Shown here in pieces: positions 45,673 through 56,669 of a DNA stretch of 64,000 bases; the first letter of the stretch is position 1; each line of letters begins with the position of its first letter. This DNA comes from Aquilaria yunnanensis (taxonomy: Eukaryota; Streptophyta; Magnoliopsida; Malvales; Thymelaeaceae). The translations under genes and the position numbers were made by a program. The notes below the pieces were generated by a model, which worked only from the letters and a program-made list of their open reading frames with translations, did not search any database and had not been told where the DNA came from. The stretch covers positions 20,459,001-20,523,000 of the forward strand of contig CM077594.1 of assembly GCA_039654915.1 (NCBI GenBank), written 5' to 3'.

Positions 45673-48198
45673 TGTTGACACCCAATTTCGTCCGATTGTC
45701 ATTAAAAAAAAAATAATATTAATTAATTAAAAGAAAAATTAATCAATTAAATTAAAAAATAATATTATATATTGATAACAGTTAGTTTAGGAGGGGGCAT
45801 TCTTATTTTTATAAGTTAAAAAAAATAAAATAAAATAAAAATAAAAATGAATAAAATATAATAATATATCTGTTTGTGTGTGTTAAATTAAAATTAAAAT
45901 TTATTAATTAATTAAAAAAAAAAAATAGTAATAATAATAATAGATAATCTTATCTCCAGAGGCTTCGAGGCTCTCTGGAGCCTTCTCCGTTCTTCTTTTC
46001 TTTTCTATTAAGCTCGACCTCCCTCATCTCAATAATAGAGGCTCGAGTTCTCTCTCTTCTCGGGCCATCTCTCTCTTTCCTCACTCTGCTCTCTCTCTCC
46101 CTCACGCCATACAGAGCTCTCTGATTCTCAACTCTCTCCTTCACCTCGGCTCGAAGGAGCTCCACTCCTCGCTGCTCTAATCCCTGTCCCTCGCCTTGTC
46201 CCTGTCACCTCTGCCCTTCGTCTTGCTCACCAACCCTCTCCTCTCAGCCTAGTCACTGCCGCCAGCCGCCGCCACACCTTCTCCCGGCCGCACATCGCCC
46301 TGTCGCTCTGGAGTCACGACAATCCCCGATGTAACACGCTAAACGAGTAGAGCCCGAAACCATCGCCATCACTCGCTCTTCAGCCCGCCGTTCCACTCGT
46401 TTTCTCTCTGACGTAACCCTCTGACGTCTCCATTCGACGCTCCAGTCGCCGCCCCTGTCACGACCACACGCTGCTTGCTACACCGCCGCGCCTAGCACCC
46501 CCCTCTTGCCGTCGTACCTCCCTCCAAGCCTCCCTCCTCCCGTCACGATCTTCGCGACGCTGCCACTGCGCCTCCTCCCCTGCCGCGTCGCGTCTCCGAG
46601 CACACCGGCGCCCTTCCCTGCTATCCGAGCACGCCGCCGCGTCTTCTCTGCCGTCTGAGCACGCCGACGCGCTCCCCTGCCTTAACCACCATCACCTCGT
46701 CGCCTGAAGGTTGAAGACGAACCAGGAAGAAGACGAAGATGAAAACCGCCTGTTACGCGTCTTTCGTTATTTTGACCGAGTCAAAGATTTTCTGTTTTTG
46801 TATAATCCTCGTTTAGCCCTTTTGATTTCCTGTTTCGTTCATACAAGTCACTAACATCCTTTTATTTTACAGATTAGTCACTGATGGCGGGATTTTTATT
46901 GATTTTTTTTTTATTGTTTTGTTTTATTTATTCTGCCTGTTTGAGTTTTGCATTAACTTTAACTATTAAATTTATATGAAATATGACTTATATGTTTTAC
47001 TTTCACGTTGTCTGTTTTGTTTTATTTTGATTATTTTCTTTTTATTTGTTCTCTTTATTTACTCATCGGTTGATTTATTTACTTACTTACTTGACTATCT
47101 ATTTTATTTATTTACTTACTTCTTTATTTATTTACTTTCTTTGATTTCTTTCTTTGTTTTGTTTGATTTGTCTATCTATAAAATTTAATCATTAAATCTA
47201 TATAGGCTTGTCACTCGGAATGTTTAACTCATTTTTATATTCTCTTATTCTTATAATTGTGATTTAGATCTCATAATGCATCTTGAAAACAACAAATATT
47301 AATAGTGTATAAAAATAATTAGTAAATTAATTGCTCATGTATGCTTACTTTTCTCATCATCTAGGAATTAAGAAAAGATTTAATAAGAGTCTATTTTATA
47401 ACACTTGGCAAATTTCAAAGACCCGTCCTTGATGGTTTGATAAAATCCTAAGACGGATCATATCCATGTCCAAATGATTCGGTTAGAATCCATGGCTTGG
47501 ATATTAGCTAAAATTATTAAAAAATAAAATTAAATTAAATAACGAAATCCTAAGACGGATCATATCCATGTTCAAATGATTCGGTTAGAATTCACGGCTT
47601 GGATATTAGCTAAAATTATTAAAAAATAAAATTAAATTAAATAACGAAATCCTAAGATGGATCATATCCATGTCCAGATGATTCGGTTAGAATCCATGGC
47701 TTGGATATTAAATTCCATATCCGGATGATTCGGCAGGATCTACGGTTTGGAAAATATTAACTTTTAAAATTAAATAAATACAAAGATAAAAATCCATGTT
47801 TACAATATGGATTAAATTATTTAAAATTTCACCAAATTCCGTGTCCAAATGACTCGGCAGAGTCCATGGTTCGGAATCAAATCTTCCGTGTCCAAATGAC
47901 TCGGCAGAGTCCATGGTTCGGAAGTATAAAATTCTATACAAATTAATTACCAAAAATCCACATCCGACTAATTCAGTTAAAATTTCTGTTTAGAACATTA
48001 ACTGAATATTTTTAAAGCAAAGCAAGACAAAAATTGAAATCAACTAAGGTACCAATTTTTGGGCGTTTTAACAAAGTTGTTTTAACGTAACCGTACTCCC
48101 GAACCCCCGAACTCTCGCAGACCAATTTTAAGGTGTCCAATCGACCTAGGTGAAACAGATTGGTGGCGACTCCCGAAAACGGCCCGCACGTTGCCATA
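45673..48198 (+). repeat. 3' LTR of the 15.4 kb element
   Basis: Collinear with the 5' LTR at a constant offset of 12,881 bp from first to last base, with the same hairpin, GC-rich block and 102-bp repeats. I found no substitution in the stretches I compared. Confidence 0.88.
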
Positions 48199-48818
48199 CC
48201 ATCACATACACATTTTTTAGGGTAATTTACAGTTATCTTCCTAAACTTAAGTTAATATTATGAAAATCTACACTTTTCACCTTAGTGACACAAACAAAGC
48301 ATCTCAAATGCGGAAGCAAGGGTAGGAAATCATTATTTTTTAAAAATTGAAGTAAGTAAAAATGATGTAAAAATGATATTAGTCTAATTAGAGCGAAAGT
48401 TCAGAGCAAGAACAGGAGCGGGAGAGTTGACAAAAATTGAAAAATTATGTCACATAGTTTTCCGCTATGCTCTTTTTACATTGTTTAGTAGCAGCTTTTA
48501 AAATTTGAATTTAAATTGCCCATTATCTATAAGTAACTTTAATTTGTCCAGTATTTTTTTTTACAATTAATGCACGTTCTAAATTATTAGAATATATTTA
48601 CTAGATAATTTAAATTAAAATTTTATAAATTATTATCAAATAATATTAAAAAAAACAGAAAAAATATAAATTTTAAAATCTCAAAGTTGTAATTGCAATA
48701 TCAATATAAATTTAATGTAACCTTTCATGATCGACGAAGTCAGACCGGAGGGGGGACGCCATTAATTTTGGACTTGGTCTAAGCCTAATGCATGCATTTC
48801 AGCCAAGGCCCATGAACG
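48199..48818. repeat. Tandem segmental duplication, second copy, right part
   Basis: Continues the duplicate from the insertion point (CCATCACATACACATTTTTT) and matches about 30740-31325 of the first copy, ending at GGCCCATGAACG. Confidence 0.85.
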
Positions 48819-51530
48819 TCGTCCTTGGCCGGCTTCCTCGCACCTTTTTGCATTTATTCAAGCGTTTACCAACTTTTCTTTGCCCACAAATTTTAAAATT
48901 GTGTTCATTAGGTCATTAGATGCTTTAAGTGAAGCAGATTCAGAAACTATGAATCAAAAATATAATTTCCCAAAGTATGAGAACTCACAAAGGGAGGAGT
49001 ATAGAAACGGTATAGATAATATTTCTTTTTTTTTTTTTCTCAGTTTTAGTAATTTCTCAGCTGCTGAAAAGAGAGGGCAAGTCCTAATTTTGCACGACTC
49101 CCTTCCTAAGATTTTTAGACTTGGAAAAGCTACACTTCTGGTTTATAATTTTGGAAACTCTTTTTAGTTAATGATCTAATAATTTTAAAGTCTGATTGGT
49201 CGCGTGGAGAGAAGTTTGATGCGATACTAGCCATATCTGTGAAAGTTTCATTGCCAGTCAGATACATAAACTGCAATATTGATCCCAAACTATAATTATT
49301 ATTACGAGTCTATCTCCAACGTCTGTTTCATTGCATATTAGGTCCACATTTTTATCAAGTGTTGTATATTAATACCTAATCTTATGAGAAGACTGAGTTA
49401 GCAAATAAATGTGGTTTACAGAGAAAAAAACTGATAATTTAAATAATTCATTAACTATAAAAAAACTTATAATATAATTAGAAGTTATTAGAAGAAAGTC
49501 ATTCAATAGATTGAATTAATTTTTTTTTAAAAAAGATAATTTGAAATTACGTCAAAATTTTATTGAACTAAGGACAAATATACACATTATAAAAATATAG
49601 GATAAGTATTCAAGGAAACGAAGGCTGCAGCTGCAATTATATGTTTGGGACTAAGAGCATCCGTCACCCTGGAGTCAGCAGCCCTTTGGATGGGGAGAAG
49701 AAAGATGAAGGACCAGGCCAATCTTTAAGGATAACTTTCACGACGTCATCATGACCTGCCTCAACGGCTACGATCTCACATGGCTACTGTTCCGACGGTC
49801 CATAAAAACTTGTACCCAAAAGAATCATAAATGTAGCAGATGGGCAAATTCAATAGGCTAACTAAAGTCACCATAATGGAGTCTGCTTTGAGATCTGCAG
49901 GATTGACCTTTTGGGCTAACTTAAGCAGCAGGACGACATGAAATGAAAGAGACAGAACCAAACACATGGAAGCTACTTACCTATCCTAAGCTGTACATGC
50001 CGCCCGACGTGTCCACTTCTTTGTTACAACTCATAACTCCCGAGTTCGAATTCGAGTTAACTTAATCGCGATTAATCTAATTGGCTCAAATGTCTTCCAC
50101 ATCGGAAAAATATGTTTAGCAGATGAGTTCTCTTTTTTCTTTTTGTATTTTCTGAGAAAATAATTTTTTAAATTATGAAGAATTGGAAAATACTGTTTTT
50201 AATGTTTTCTTAATTTTTCATCATATATCTCGTTAGTGATTTCTCATCCTCTTCCGCCGTTGAGCACCTATCACGGACTCACGGACTAGCTTCGCCCTTA
50301 GAGTCACCACCTAACCAATCTTCTCATCACCGTCGCCCAACCAACTTCCTCGGAATCGACAAGTAATAACAATCGGAATCAGCAACCGGCTTTGTTAGAA
50401 ATTGGGTTAATGTAAAGATTGCAATCAGGCCACTCTCCTTGCTTTAAACAATGAAATTGATTATCAGCAATGTGACACAAAACCACAGCAGTGGTCAGCA
50501 ACGAGCGATTCGTTGGTTGAAGATGATGACAATGTTTGAGTGTCGTGCTTTAGGGATGATGAAGATGGTAGCTTAGATGTGAGGAATAAAAACGTTAGGA
50601 GCATAATCAGCATAAAGTAAAACGTTGGGGTCTGACTTTGGATTTTGTCCTTTCCCACTTTTGAAGCTATAGACTGAGGGAAAATTTATTGTTATAGTAC
50701 ACAAACTTTTCTTAAACTTTCAACAAAGGAACTGAGCTTTTCTTATTTATGTATATGCGTAATATCATCTCTATTAATAGTGAAACAAGTAAACATGTTT
50801 TTTAGTATCTTAGAAAACTGTACATAGAAAATAAAAACTAGAAATAGGAAATAAAAAAAAAACTATCTTCTACAACTAAACGGTATTCATTATTCTTCTA
50901 GAGCTATAAAGTTCATTTTTTTTGTATAATTTTATAAAGATGATGGTTCTGTGCACGAATTTCTGTCAACTATGACAGAAGAATGAAGATTAAAAGACGC
51001 ATGAGAATCATTTAGGCGAGGGCCGTTGGAAGTGTGGGACAATTGAAGGTGGTGGTTAGAGTTCTAACAATGACGATCGCCACTTAGTCTCTGATTGACC
51101 ACCATGTCCAGTCTCCACATAATTATGTTCCGGTACCAACCACATGAACTAATTAATACCCTGTTTTTGTCAACTCTCGTGCAAGCTCAACATTTGTCAG
51201 TTCCATCAGATGAAACAACATGCATTTGTCCCTTCTTCAATGTTCCATCCCAAATTCAACCAACTTGGTTCGGAACTAGTAAATCAACTGTCCATTTTGT
51301 ATTAGTCATTGATTAGCGTTACAATTTAAAAAAATTAATAAAAAAATAACATTTAATTTTTAACTTCAACATTTGCATTGCTAAAACTATTACATGAATC
51401 ACAAAAAACTGTTTATAAACAAAACAATGACTAAATTTAGGGCATGCAACTGTTACAGTCCCTTACCATCTCGCCTAAAGGTTGGGATCACTTAAAAGCC
51501 TCCTATTCTAAAATCACTTATCTGTACCTG
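48819..51530. other. Intergenic DNA with unassigned short ORFs
   Basis: Open frames at 48880-49167 (+), 49776-49967 (-) and 51095-51316 (+) have no recognised domain or gene-like context. The region is AT-rich and I can support no gene except the weak small-peptide candidate at 50464-50613. Confidence 0.4.
50464..50613 (-). CDS. Possible small secreted peptide, unrecognised
   Basis: A 49-residue minus-strand ORF from the ATG at 50613 starts with a strongly hydrophobic stretch (MLIMLLTFLFLTS), then a Ser-rich region, and ends CCGFVSHC. The layout of signal peptide, Ser-rich spacer and short tail resembles plant signalling-peptide precursors. However, I see no CLE, IDA, PIP or RALF signature, and a short ORF of this kind can arise by chance. 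Confidence 0.2.
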   Translation of the reverse strand: MLIMLLTFLFLTSKLPSSSSLKHDTQTLSSSSTNESLVADHCCGFVSHC

Positions 51531-51532
51531 TG

Positions 51533-52266
51533 TCACAAATCACTTCTCTGATTAGAAAAAGAAGAGAACTGCTGAGCCAAATCCTTAAGAATTTGGACCA
51601 ATCCTCCCAAATCATTACTTCCCAATTCAAGACAATCCCTGAATAGACCACCCTCCACCAATTCTTTCTGCACTGTCTCCAAAATCTGCCTTATTGGTCC
51701 CTATAAAGTTTCCACGCAAACAATTAAACCCCCAATTTGAAAAACCATGAAATTTCTCACTCGAATTTTGCAGAAATTTAAATGGAAAAGAAGGGTACCG
51801 ATTTCTGGAACACTTCGAGAAGCCTTCGGCAGACGCGTTCCGAGGCCTGGAACGCCGACCCATAATTCCGAGCGGCCCACTCAGCTTTGGCGGCCGCCGA
51901 GTCCGATCGATTCAACTGACCCAGCAGCCGACCGAGCTCGTTCAGATCCACAACGACGCCGTAGAGTTCCACGTAGTCCAACTCCCTCCAGGCGTAATTC
52001 CAAAAGTAATCCCAGCCCAGCGACCACGCCGCGCCAAATAAACCCAGCCGCGACCCTAGCTGAAGCTTCTCGGCTAAGGTTTTGGCCCGCTCGAAGGCCT
52101 CTGTATCCCCGCGCCTCGCTCGAAGGTTGGCGACGCGCGTGAGAAGCGAGTGGGAGAGGGACAGCAAGGTTTTGTACTGGTAGCTGGAAAGGGACTGTGT
52201 GGGCTTTGCTGCGTTGGCGGCGAGGAGAATGACAAGCAGAAGAGTGGCGGCGCGTGAGACGGGCAT
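51533..52266 (-). CDS. Plant-specific secretory-pathway protein of unknown function, two exons, complete
   Basis: Exon 1 is 51799-52266 and exon 2 is 51533-51700. The intron (51701-51798) has a GT donor after the TCG codon and an AG acceptor, and splicing keeps frame, giving 211 residues. Reading through the donor instead gives a shorter protein ending VPFFSI, and the spliced form matches the family better. A signal peptide (MPVSRAATLLLVILLAANAA) is followed by SSYQYKTLLSLSHSLLTRVANLRARRGD, then GLFGAAWSLGWDYFWNYAW and the C-terminal GPIRQILETVQKELVEGGLF with RDCLELGSNDLGGLV. I recognise this as a conserved, mainly helical family found across land plants and annotated only as uncharacterised. 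GC content is much higher than in its surroundings, which is common for short, little-interrupted plant exons. No damage is seen. Confidence 0.8.
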
Positions 52267-52496
52267 CGTATTCGATCGGGCTGGGAGAAAAATAGAGGCG
52301 GTTTTGGATCGAAGGCCTCTCCAGCAAGGGGACTTAGAAAGGTCAATACCATTAGAAGCTCCTGAACTCGCACACCCATATCACACGAGCCCTTAAACTA
52401 AAAAACTGGAATTATAAGCCCTCAGACTAGGTTCGATTCATTTTAGTTTTGGTAATTATAATCAACAATACAAGGTTACAAGATTATAGGGATGTA
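52267..52496. other. Promoter region of the 51.5-52.3 kb gene
   Basis: Lies directly upstream of the minus-strand ATG at 52266. I see no clear TATA box. Confidence 0.35.
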
Positions 52497-52505
52497 TTTA
52501 TATTA

Positions 52506-52963
52506 GTGAAAATTACAAAAACCCTTCTGTGGTTTGGTCTAACTTAAAGTTTACCCCCTCTATTTTAAAAAATCTATATTTTGCCCCCTGTTTGTTTTAC
52601 TGTGTTAGACAATAACTTTTAAAACCACAATTTAAATTATATGATAATAATGTTTCAGTAATTTTAAGATTTTTGATATTTTTTTCACAACTAACTGATC
52701 TTTAAAAAATACTGATATATAATTACAAAGGAGAATGTACATTTACAGAAAGAAAAAATGATAGTTTAAAATGTCTATTAACTATAAAAAAATATTAGAG
52801 AGATTGAAATTACTGGAAGATGATTATCGTATAGTTTAAATACAGTTTTAGAAGTTGTTATCAGGAAGTGTAAAAAATATAGGGGGTAAAGTGTAGGTTT
52901 CTCAAAATAGAGGGGCAAACTGTAGGTTAGACCAAATCATAAGGGGGTTTTTGTCATTTTCCC
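52506..52963. mobile_element. Mutator-like MITE, 458 bp
   Basis: Long terminal inverted repeats of about 80 bp: left GTGAAAATTACAAAAACCC...GGTTTGGTCTAACTTA, and the right end on the minus strand GGGAAAATGACAAAAACCC...GATTTGGTCTAACCTA. It is flanked by perfect 9-bp duplications TTTATATTA at 52497-52505 and 52964-52972, diagnostic of the Mutator superfamily. No coding capacity. Confidence 0.85.
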
Positions 52964-52974
52964 TTTATATTATA

Positions 52975-53228
52975 GGGAAGATTTTGTCTGACATGTATAT
53001 GGACCCTGAAAGATAATAAAAGCAGCACCGCCACCAATGCTTTATTATGGCATTGGGGGAGAAAGAGGGCGATCGAAGATATCCTGAGCACTTTGTCATT
53101 TTACTAGTAGCATGGGGACGTTCGATTTGAATATTGTCATTGAAGCAATGAGAAGTAGCAGAAGAATCCAGCCACCAAGTTATTATCAGGCAAGGCAGCA
53201 AAAACAAGAGCCTTAGCACAAACCACAA
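52975..53228 (-). pseudogene. Possible copia-type retrotransposon protease relic
   Basis: The minus-strand frame reads ITWWLDSSATSHCFND, close to the W-x-LDSGATSH active-site block of Ty1/copia aspartic proteases (Gly replaced by Ser). No zinc knuckle, integrase or LTR could be seen beside it, so this is a fragment at best. Confidence 0.4.
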
Positions 53229-53229
53229 G

Positions 53230-56125
53230 TCTATTCATTAGGGTGAATCCTTGATTTTCTTGCTAGCAAGTCTTCTTCTCGTTCTTATATGGACTTCCAA
53301 CAGTAGTGGCAGTGTAGGTTTATCTTCGTCTGTGGCGTTACATCATGCCTAATATGGGCCTAAAACAGTCTGGCCCAATATGTCCAGTTTCTTAGGGGCT
53401 GAAAAAGCCCAAGTTGGAGGATTGGGGGCCTTATAGGCCGAAAAAGTCTACATAAGAGGACCAAAGACCCTTGAGGCGGACAAGCTGTCTAGAAGATCCT
53501 CCAGTGTAGCTATATAGCTACGGAACCCCATTCTCTTAGCCAACAAGGTCATCCAACTAGCTCACATCATCTCGGGACTAAGTCACACCCTGTTGATAAG
53601 TGGTACTCCTATATTTGTAAATATCAAAATTTTATTGGACTATATCACACCTTATTGATAAGTGGTACTCCTCTATCTGTAGATATTAAAATTTTATTGG
53701 GTAAAAACTAAATTAAACTCAAATAAAAGCCTAGCCCATTTTAAAATTAATGTTCAAAATTTAGAAGTTCATCAAGTTTGGATATCATAAGTTCAAAAGG
53801 CCTAATTTTTTTAAACCCGAAAACAAACAATCAAAGGCCCCCAAATAAAAACCCAGTATGCCACTTGGACTCAAGTCCATTTTGGATAACGGGTTTAGAA
53901 AATTTTACAACCCAAAATGGCAAATAAGGCACATGGTGGGCAGATGCTAGAATGTTCAACTAATTATTCTTTTAAATTAAATAATTAGGGTAATTAATGA
54001 AAGATAATTATTATATTAATTTATTTTTAAGATAAATATAAGAAATAATTAAAAGATAATTATCACTTGTGTTTATTTTAAACAAAACCATCTCCTATCT
54101 ACACCTATAAAAAACCCTTTAGGCTAAAGAAAAACAATAACAACAAATTGGAGAGGTAGAATCAGGGAGAAAGAAAATTTTTTTACAAGAAACTCTCCTC
54201 AACTCTTCAAGTCGATCAAGCATAAATGTCCAACGAAACGAGAAATCAAATTCAAGGAAAATTAAATCCCAATTTCAATTCTATTTGAAGAACGCGACAA
54301 GAAACACAAAAAACGCATAATGGTGTTGCATCAAGTCTAAGTTTAGATCCAATGAAAACAGCAAGAATGTAAATGATTTTATTTCTGTGTTGTATCAAAT
54401 CAAAACTACAAAAAAAAGCAGCAAGAAAATGATGACATGACCAGAAGTCCTATATCCAAGGAGTATGATAAAAAGTTTTAGGCTGAAGAAAGCGGCAAGG
54501 AACATCTATTTATATTTGCATAAGACAAGTCCCGAAATTTGTATTCGTGAAGAAGTTGTCGTGTTCCTACTAAAAGCTCTAAGTGTTAATTAGAGAATTG
54601 TACATGTGAGAAGTAAGCTAGAGAGTTAATTCTCAAAATATATTTTAAATTTTAATTTTATAATTTACATTACAATTAATTTCAAGATATAATTTTTACA
54701 CCGTAAAATTTCTTCTTACAATATCAAATTTCTTTGCAATGCTTAGCCAACAATTACTCGTCGGTGAAATTTTACATTACTATAAACAAAAAGGAATAGC
54801 CGGCCAAACGCTTTAAAGAATATTGTTCCACTACTATCTTGTTCTTTTATGCGTGTATATGGTATTATAATTAACATTGAGACATTCGGCCCACAATTTC
54901 AGAGTTTCTTCTTAATCACGATAATATAATACTTAATTGATTGATAGTTGTCACTTGTCAATGGACGCTTCAAAGGCAGATGTCGAATGTCTTGTTCTCT
55001 CGCTTTATTGGAAAGTTCCTTTTTGCAGAGCGCTGTCGCAATTCATAGATCTTTAAATGCGCGTGGCAAGCTACCTGGCCCTGCGATGGCATACGTGTCG
55101 CATGTATGTGGAAATCCTAATAGGAATTTGACCTAGTCATCGTTTATTTTGGTAGAATTATCATAGAAGTTCTTAAAGTTTTTAATTGTATAATAGTAAT
55201 GATAAATCGTTACTTATAAGGAAAATTTTAAAAAAAATGGCTTAGGTAGAAAAAAAAACAAAAAGAAAGCGAACAGAAGGAGAGGACTTGCGACATCACT
55301 GACGAAATAGATGACAAGTGCACTACAAAGAGAGCAAAGCATGACAACAATCTCTAATAAAAGCTGGTCGGTGGCTTAGCACATCGTTTGAACCGTATTA
55401 GCTGCTCATAGGCCAGCTTTTTTTATTGTCAAAACCACCACTTGCAAGCAGTTACTCGGTGCTGCAGGTAGTGAGATTTGAGCCTTCAATCTCTCCCCCA
55501 TTCTTATCAATGTTGATTGCTAACACCAACTTGACACTTGACCTCTCTGATTCTGACCCATTACTTGAAATTGATCTTTCTCATTCCTTTATCATTCAAA
55601 CTATCAGAAGCTTAGGTAATTGCACCAATTTACTTGATTTTTCTCTTATTGAATGTTTGATTAGATTTTACCAAATTTTTTTTTAGTGAATTATTTTTTG
55701 GCATTCGGCTTTACTTGGCTATGGTTCTTTAATTCCTAATTTCACCTCTTATTCTTGAAAGACTGTTAGTAAGTCTTGGCAACTCCTTCATTTGCTAGTA
55801 AAGATTTCCTGTAGACTTTGAAATTTCCTCACCTAGAACCATGTCACGAAGTATTCGACCAAGCACCTACTAGAATGATCCAATGTTCAAATGCGTTGTC
55901 CAAATACACGTAAAAATAGACTAGAAACCATGTCATCCATAGTTTTTCCTTGTGCCAACACCAGCAAAATAACAAAACATTCTAACAATGATTACATTTC
56001 AAATGCAAGGTAAAGAGTAGAGGAATTTAGCATTTAAAGTTATAGTAAACTGTTTTAGAATAAGTAGATGGTTAACAAGGTCTAAAAGCCATAGTAAGTT
56101 TAGTCCTCAATCTAACAAGGACATG
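53230..56125. other. Intergenic DNA, nothing recognised
   Basis: AT-rich. Contains a partial local duplication around CACCNTGTTGATAAGTGGTACTCCT (53588 and 53648). Open frames at 54948-55136 and 55426-55686 have no recognisable domain. Confidence 0.4.
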
Positions 56126-56155
56126 CTATCCAACATACATCTCACCTGGCTTAGC

Positions 56156-56433
56156 AAGCCTATTCACCCATCCAGGAATTGGTTTCCCAGTTAGTTGTAT
56201 GCACACATCATCTGTAAAATGATTGCAGTTATTGGAAATTAAATGGTAATTGTTACCATGATACGTTTGAGAAAGTTTGTCCATGAAAGACTGAAAGTCT
56301 TCGCGAGACATATCAGTGCTACCCAAGTACACAGATTGCATGAATATAAACCTAGGACTACTTTTTTGTTCCACTTCAAAAACATCACAGGTTGAATACT
56401 CATGGGCCCCAAAGCCATATTCCAAGGTATGAG
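56156..56433 (-). pseudogene. Orphan exon of a PPPDE/DeSI-like deSUMOylating isopeptidase gene
   Basis: Minus-strand exon with a clean AG acceptor (56435-56434) and a GTGAGA donor (56155-56154). It encodes AHTLEYGFGAHEY, PRFIFMQSVYLGSTDMSREDF, YHGNNYHLISNNCNHFTDDVC and GKPIPGWVNRLAKPG, the C-terminal half of the PPPDE cysteine peptidase fold, including the catalytic Cys block (NNCNHFTD). The upstream exon with the catalytic His and the downstream exon encoding the usual CNCLLP-type tail were not found within several kb. Reading through the donor gives a stop at 56126-56128. It may be a gene fragment or one exon of a gene with very long introns; the intact splice sites keep the second option open. 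Confidence 0.6.
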
Positions 56434-56659
56434 CTGGTAAAAGGAACAAGTTAATGAGTTATAAAAGTCAAAACCCAAATGGTAAAGAAACTTGTTACGA
56501 ACATAATGACAAAGTGAACATACCAAACTAACATAGAAGCCATAAAAGCCATGGTTTAAGACCTAAAATCCGTTGAGATTAGGATTGAGTTAATGTCAAT
56601 CAAGTAAAATTGATAGGATATGTCTATTATAAATGAAGAAAAATGTTGCAAGGTATAGT
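56434..56659. other. Sequence between the DeSI exon and the solo LTR
   Basis: Would be intron if the DeSI exon belongs to a live gene. No further exon is visible. Confidence 0.3.
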
Positions 56660-56669
56660 TTCCCTATTA

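Larger units (their letters stand above)
32792..48198 (+). mobile_element. Recent non-autonomous Tat/Ogre-type LTR retrotransposon carrying a LOG gene and a virus-like NABP gene
   Basis: A 15,407-bp element with 2526-bp LTRs (32792-35317 and 45673-48198), a target duplication CCATC (32787-32791, 48199-48203), a primer site starting TGGCGACTCCGCTGGGGA just inside the 5' LTR, and a polypurine tract AAAGGGGGGCAGC before the 3' LTR. The LTR start TGTTGACACCC, the primer-site type and a gag remnant fit the Tat/Ogre lineage. The LTRs keep a constant 12,881-bp offset and showed no difference wherever I compared them. No protease, RT, RNase H or integrase motif was found, so movement would need proteins from a related element. 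Instead of pol it holds two intact ORFs (40954-41373 and 41922-42551) among many tandem repeats. Confidence 0.88.

Noticed and set aside
49776..49967. Hydrophobic 63-residue minus-strand ORF
   Set aside because: No start context, splice partner or recognised family.
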